A stretch of DNA of 64,000 bases from an uncultured Alphaproteobacteria bacterium (GTDB taxonomy: Bacteria; Pseudomonadota; Alphaproteobacteria; CAAHEQ01; UBA3637): the NCBI GenBank assembly GCA_934203105.1, contig CAKPYQ010000005.1, positions 10,594-74,593 of the forward strand, in the 5' to 3' direction. Position numbers and translations under genes: made by a program. Position 1 is the stretch's first letter. Every line of letters begins with the position of its first letter. This document shows positions 60,997 to 64,000 of the stretch, piece by piece. The notes beneath the pieces are model-generated. The model ran no database searches, was not told where the DNA came from, and worked only from the letters and a program-made list of their open reading frames with translations.

Positions 60997-61476
60997 ATGC
61001 GTCATGGAATAGCTAAAAGAAAATTAAATAAATCAATCTCTCACCGTCGCAGTATGTTTGCGAATATGGCGGTATCTTTGATTAAACATGAACAAATCAA
61101 AACAACTTTGCCCAAAGCAAAAGAATTGCGTCCGATTATTGAAAAGATGATTACAAAAGCTCGTGCAAAAGATTTGCATGCTCGTCGTGAAGCGCTTTCT
61201 TTCTTGCGCGACGAAGCGATGACTGAAAAATTGTTGACTGTTTTGGTCGACCGTTATGCAACTCGCAACGGTGGTTATACCCGTGTGTTAAGAGCCGGTT
61301 TCCGCTATGGTGATATGGCTCCGATGGCAATTATCGAATTCGTTGATCGTGACGTTGCTGCAAAAGGCAAAGATTCTGGCGTTGTTGAAGTAGAAGCTGA
61401 ACCGGAAGTTCCGGCTGTCGAAGAAAAAAAAGCCAAAAAAACAACTGCTAAAAAAGCAGAAGACAAAGCTGAATAG
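60997..61476 (+). CDS. rplQ: 50S ribosomal protein L17
   Basis: The 159-residue product has the L17 core (MRHGIAKRKLNKSISHRRSM, RRTTL-like KTTLPKAKELRPIIEKMI, RVLRAGFRYGDMAPMAIIEF). An extra tail of about 35 residues is first acidic (VEVEAEPEVPAVEE), then Lys/Ala rich (KKAKKTTAKKAEDKAE). It ends the alpha operon before a strong terminator. Confidence 0.97.
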   Translation: MRHGIAKRKLNKSISHRRSMFANMAVSLIKHEQIKTTLPKAKELRPIIEKMITKARAKDLHARREALSFLRDEAMTEKLLTVLVDRYATRNGGYTRVLRAGFRYGDMAPMAIIEFVDRDVAAKGKDSGVVEVEAEPEVPAVEEKKAKKTTAKKAEDKAE

Positions 61477-61502
61477 TTTTTGTAAATAACGTTTGATAAA
61501 AG

Positions 61503-61530
61503 CGGGATAACAATCGGTTGTCCCGTTTTT
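61503..61530 (+). terminator. Intrinsic terminator after rplQ
   Basis: CGGGATAAC pairs with GTTGTCCCG (one T-G pair) around AATCG, then TTTTT. Confidence 0.88.
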
Positions 61531-61561
61531 ATATGGTCTGGAAAAAATTAAAAGGAAGAAA

Positions 61562-62218
61562 ATGAATAAATCAGCAGAAAGTATTTTTTATTACCCGCGA
61601 ACTCGAAAGAATATTGAACGCGTTTCGGCGTCCAGTGAAAAAGGGCCGATAAAAAGCTGTGTCTTTGAACGATTGACAGAGCTTTTCGATACTGCCGAAG
61701 TAAGCGACAGTTCCGCCGGTCGGGTATTTACGGAAACTTTCTTTACAGTGATCAAAAAAGGTTCGGAGCAACAAATCAGTTATTTTGTTTCGCATAAGAA
61801 CATTAATATTTTGGCAAAATATCGTGGTAAAAACGTGTTGCAAGCATTTTGTGACAGCGTTGGGTTAGCGTCAGATCGGTATTTGCAGGGGGATTTCAAT
61901 CCCGAAAAGGAAATTCCGAAAAATCGTTTGGGAGTTTACTATGTTTTGAATACCCATTATAAAGATGCTTTACGGCAAAAGGAAGAATTAAAGGCTCGAA
62001 TCGATTGCAAAATCGGTGAAATGGATATTTTGAAAAAGCAAGTGCTTATTGAACCGACCTATCCGATTTTGGGCGTTTTGTGCAAAATGCCTGAAAATTC
62101 ATTAAAGGAATTAAAAAATTTGTTTAATCAAAAGTCTTATTTTCCGCGTAAAGTCGTTTTGGCGCGTCGAATGATTCGTAAAATTATTGGTCACGCGAAC
62201 ACAAAAAATCGGGTTTAG
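61562..62218 (+). CDS. Hypothetical protein
   Basis: The 218-residue product is soluble, with a basic N-terminus, a mixed middle part (SYFVSHKNINILAKYRGKNV), a coiled coil at about residues 135-165 (KDALRQKEELKARIDCKIGE) and a basic C-terminus (KVVLARRMIRKIIGH). The charge pattern would suit nucleic acid or ribosome binding, but no family is recognised. GGAAGAAA precedes the start. It is bounded by terminator-like hairpins on both sides. Confidence 0.6.
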   Translation: MNKSAESIFYYPRTRKNIERVSASSEKGPIKSCVFERLTELFDTAEVSDSSAGRVFTETFFTVIKKGSEQQISYFVSHKNINILAKYRGKNVLQAFCDSVGLASDRYLQGDFNPEKEIPKNRLGVYYVLNTHYKDALRQKEELKARIDCKIGEMDILKKQVLIEPTYPILGVLCKMPENSLKELKNLFNQKSYFPRKVVLARRMIRKIIGHANTKNRV

Positions 62219-62251
62219 TGAAAAAAAGGCTTGATTTTCGTTTCAAAAAGC

Positions 62252-62269
62252 AATACATTTATTGTATTC
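62252..62269 (+). repeat. Short inverted repeat upstream of greA
   Basis: AATACA and TGTATT flank six A/T bases, between the unknown gene and the greA leader hairpin. It could be an operator or part of a promoter region. Confidence 0.35.
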
Positions 62270-62289
62270 AAACTAATCGATAAAGAAAC

Positions 62290-62313
62290 CAGCTTTAAAA
62301 AGCTGTGTTTTTT
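62290..62313 (+). terminator. Terminator-like hairpin in the greA leader
   Basis: CAGCTTT pairs with AAAGCTG around AA, followed by TG and eight T. Only 31 bases separate it from greA, too few for a full promoter, so greA transcripts must cross it. Confidence 0.68.
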
Positions 62314-62343
62314 TATTACACTTTTTTAAGAAGGAGTTATAAA

Positions 62344-62823
62344 ATGGCAGATGAAAGAGTCCCTATGACCAGAGTTGGTTATGATCGTTTACAAGAAGAA
62401 TTGAAGCATTTAAAATATGTTGATCGTCATGATATTATTGCTGCGATTGAAGAAGCGCGTTCTCATGGTGATTTGTCTGAAAATGCCGAATATCACGCCG
62501 CGCGTGAAAAACAAAGTTTTATTGAAGGTCGCATTCAAGATTTGGAAAGCGCTTTATCTCGAGCGCAAATCATTGACGTAAAGACTTTGTCCGGACAAAA
62601 AGTTTTGTTCGGTGCAACGGTTGATGTCAACGATTGTGATGAAGAAAAAAAGCAAACTTACCAAATCGTTGGACAATACGAAGCGGATTTGGAACATGGT
62701 CGTATTTCGATGTTATCGCCGCTGTCAAAGGCTTTGATTGGCAAATCGGTTGGTGATTTTGTTGAATTTACAACACCAAAAGGAACAAAGACGTACGAAA
62801 TTTTGGACGTTAAATTTATTTAA
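62344..62823 (+). CDS. greA: Transcription elongation factor GreA
   Basis: The 159-residue product has the N-terminal coiled coil (RLQEELKHLK, RSHGDLSENAEYHAAREKQ) and the C-terminal FKBP-like domain (GRISMLSPLSKALIGKSVGD). The acidic tip residues that stimulate transcript cleavage lie in the DLSENAEY region. GreA rescues backtracked RNA polymerase. ATG 62344 with AAGGAG is chosen; the frame from 62305 would start in the leader hairpin. Confidence 0.97.
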   Translation: MADERVPMTRVGYDRLQEELKHLKYVDRHDIIAAIEEARSHGDLSENAEYHAAREKQSFIEGRIQDLESALSRAQIIDVKTLSGQKVLFGATVDVNDCDEEKKQTYQIVGQYEADLEHGRISMLSPLSKALIGKSVGDFVEFTTPKGTKTYEILDVKFI

Positions 62824-62846
62824 TTTTTATGTTTATTGATCATTGG

Positions 62847-62887
62847 CAAAACCGTTCTTTTGATGTAAGAGCGGTTTTGTTTTTTAT
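62847..62887 (+). terminator. Strong intrinsic terminator after greA
   Basis: A 13-pair stem (CAAAACCGTTCTT with AAGAGCGGTTTTG, one T-G pair) has a TTGATGT loop and a T-run. Confidence 0.95.
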
Positions 62888-63014
62888 CTTTTCCTCGACT
62901 CGAAAAAAGGCGTTTTTTTTATCAAAAAGACCCTTACATACAATCGTATTTATTTTGAAACGTTTTTTTTATGAAATTATCTTTTGAAATCAAACGGATA
63001 TGATTTTTTTTGTT

Positions 63015-63072
63015 TTGTGCAATTTAATGCTTGCTTTGTTTAGTGAATTGTGCAACTATAAGTTTTATAGTT
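63015..63072 (+). promoter_or_regulatory. Candidate operator/promoter region of the RHH_4 gene
   Basis: TTGTGCAA occurs at 63015 and again at 63048, 33 bases apart (about three helical turns). The second copy runs into an inverted repeat AACTATA / TATAGTT (63054-63072) that contains the -10-like TATAAG and TATAGT. The layout suits autoregulation. Confidence 0.45.
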
Positions 63073-63104
63073 TAAAATGTAAAACTAAATGAAAAGAGGA
63101 AAAA

Positions 63105-63362
63105 ATGGATCCTGTTAGTAAGAACTTTGAAATCAAAGGAAAAACTGAACAGATAACGTTATCTGCGAAAGTTTGGGCTGCGTTTGAAGATATTTGTAGA
63201 AAAGAAAAACTGCAAGAGGCGAATTTAGCGGCTCGAATATGGGAAGTAAAAGGAAAATCAAATTTTGCCTCGGCGGTACAACTTTTTGTATTTATTTATA
63301 ATCAACCGAAAGAAATATCGGGATCCGCGGTGTTTGAATTGCTGAAATTACGGCATAAGTAA
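63105..63362 (+). CDS. Ribbon-helix-helix protein, RHH_4-like
   Basis: The 85-residue product has a short beta-like ITLSAKVWAAF, a helix DICRKEKL, and ANLAARIWEVKGKSNFASAV followed by QLFVFIY. This matches the RHH_4 pattern common in alphaproteobacteria (strand, helix, conserved N-x-x-S-A-x-x-L/V-F-V). Such proteins bind DNA as dimers. AGAGGA precedes the start. The target is unknown; repeats just upstream are a candidate site. Confidence 0.72.
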   Translation: MDPVSKNFEIKGKTEQITLSAKVWAAFEDICRKEKLQEANLAARIWEVKGKSNFASAVQLFVFIYNQPKEISGSAVFELLKLRHK

Positions 63363-63363
63363 G

Positions 63364-63384
63364 CTGAACGATAGCAAAGAATTT
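63364..63384 (+). repeat. Dispersed repeat A, degenerate copy
   Basis: CTGAACGATAGCAAAGAATTT resembles the right two-thirds of repeat A (CTGAGC, centre, AGCGAAGAATCT) with several changes. Confidence 0.4.
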
Positions 63385-63399
63385 GTTTAAAATGGTGGG

Positions 63400-63426
63400 G
63401 TCATTCTGAGCGCCAGCGAAGAATCT
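63400..63426 (+). repeat. Dispersed repeat A
   Basis: GTCATTCTGAGC, centre GCC, AGCGAAGAATCT. It is identical outside the centre to the copy at 46701. Confidence 0.85.
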
Positions 63427-63440
63427 GTCAGGGTTCCCGT

Positions 63441-63467
63441 GTCATTCTGAGCTTTGGCGAAGAATCT
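63441..63467 (+). repeat. Dispersed repeat A
   Basis: GTCATTCTGAGC, centre TTT, GGCGAAGAATCT. It lies 14 bases after the previous copy in direct orientation. Confidence 0.85.
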
Positions 63468-63476
63468 TTTTAATGG

Positions 63477-63505
63477 AACGCGCCAAAGTGGGGGAAAGGC
63501 TGTGC
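63477..63505 (+). repeat. Dispersed repeat B, copy without hairpin
   Basis: GCCAAAGTGGGGGA at 63482 is followed at once by AAGGCTGT. Compared with the copy at 46601, the hairpin part (about 46617-46655) is missing. Confidence 0.7.
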
Positions 63506-63556
63506 AAAAATTTATGAGCATTAGAGCTCTAATATAAAAATCTCAATAAGGTAAAA

Positions 63557-63582
63557 GAAAGAGGCTGTTAAAAGCCTCTTTC
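63557..63582 (-). terminator. Likely terminator of the cysteine-rich gene
   Basis: GAAAGAGGC pairs with GCCTCTTTC around an eight-base loop. Read on the minus strand it is followed by TTTTACC, a short T-run. Confidence 0.6.
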
Positions 63583-63598
63583 TATTTGTTTTGCCAGA

Positions 63599-64000
63599 CT
63601 AATCGTAGCACGCTCCATCAAGCGAATCTGTTGCACTGCTAACATTTGAACCATCACAAAATACAAAGCGTGCATAAATGAGGTTGCCAACTCTTTTTCT
63701 TGAAGAAATTTGAGGATCGCCAGAGTTTGGTTTTTTATACTTACATGCGTCTGCATCGCTTCTAAATTCTCCAAGACAGTAATAAACCTTTTCTTTTCGC
63801 AACCATGCCTCTTCTTCATCATCAGGGCGTCCTTCATAACAACCGAAAGGAATTCCTTCATCGCAGCATTTACCACCCAAGCAACATTTATCACCGTCGC
63901 AAGTCGACCCTTCCGGACAACAAGAACTTCCGCATACAACGGGTGTGTCCGCTGCACAAGCGCTGGCTTCCACGCATTCGCCGGCGGCGTTCTTTTCAAA
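63599..64000 (-). CDS. Cysteine-rich protein, C-terminal part
   Basis: The frame is open to the window edge, so only about 133 C-terminal residues are seen, starting FEKNAAGECVEASACAAD. It has dense cysteines: VVCGSSCCPEGSTCDG, then DKCCLGGKCCDEG, with further Cys at YYCLG, CKYKK and FCDGSN. The CCPEGSTC-x-CC spacing is granulin-like, and such proteins are usually secreted and disulfide bonded. I chose this frame over an overlapping one (63568-63999) because only this one gives the regular cysteine pattern. Function is unknown. Confidence 0.68.
   Translation of the reverse strand, partial: FEKNAAGECVEASACAADTPVVCGSSCCPEGSTCDGDKCCLGGKCCDEGIPFGCYEGRPDDEEEAWLRKEKVYYCLGEFRSDADACKYKKPNSGDPQISSRKRVGNLIYARFVFCDGSNVSSATDSLDGACYD

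Noticed and set aside
63568..63999. Alternative minus-strand frame over the cysteine-rich gene
   Set aside because: It lacks the regular cysteine pattern found in the overlapping frame and shows no domain features.

Overview
The window is about 64 kb of a low-to-moderate GC bacterial chromosome, densely coded, with housekeeping operons and a few lineage-specific cassettes. An uncultured, probably gut-associated and anaerobic alphaproteobacterium fits best. The main evidence is a mitofilin-like (alpha-Mic60) gene next to hemY, a tlpA gene divergent from an lptM-like lipoprotein gene, an RHH_4-type ribbon-helix-helix protein, heptose/LPS core genes, and a full-length pyruvate:ferredoxin oxidoreductase (nifJ) that implies fermentative or anaerobic pyruvate use. 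The taxon is inferred; no 16S gene is present. No tRNA, rRNA, CRISPR, prophage or intact insertion sequence was seen.

Layout. 1-3.1 kb: end of pgsA, then a GT10 fucosyltransferase-like gene, a GT9 heptosyltransferase-like gene and a heptose kinase, forming an LPS/LOS core operon that ends in a terminator. 3.1-6.4 kb (minus): a DHFR-like reductase, then mic60-like, hemY and trmL. 6.5-12.2 kb: a compact elongasome operon, mreB-mreC-mreD-mrdA-rodA. 12.2-13.7 kb: tlpA-like, lptM-like and a PAS plus degenerate GGDEF gene. 13.9-17.9 kb: a secreted repeat protein, a flavodoxin/ferredoxin fusion (EFR1-like), a membrane CxxC protein and an unknown soluble protein, in one run. 17.9-24.3 kb: an outer-membrane barrel, a Lon-like AAA protease with a secreted partner, and unknown genes. 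24.5-29.3 kb: dnaN-recF-gyrB without dnaA. 29.3-33.0 kb: a three-gene operon of unknown function whose products appear to share one alpha-helical domain; this is the best candidate for an undescribed system. 33.1-37.2 kb (minus): rpmI-rplT-pheS-pheT. 37.4-42.8 kb: a Nudix gene, then (minus) pyrG, rmuC, a VanX-type dipeptidase and two acetyltransferases. 43.0-46.5 kb: nifJ.

46.5-47.2 kb is the only gene-free stretch longer than 300 bases. It holds dispersed repeats, a possible ankyrin-gene remnant and the structured S10 leader. 47.2-61.5 kb carries the S10-spc-alpha ribosomal cluster (rpsJ to rplQ). It lacks rpmD, is broken by a strong terminator before secY, and has a second near-consensus promoter before rpsM. 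61.6-64 kb: an unknown gene, greA behind a terminator-like leader hairpin, an RHH_4 regulator with a candidate operator, a second repeat patch, and the end of a cysteine-rich protein running off the window.

Most product calls rest on recognised family motifs in the translations. Promoter, operator and hairpin calls rest on reading the bases by eye, without energy calculations or alignments.
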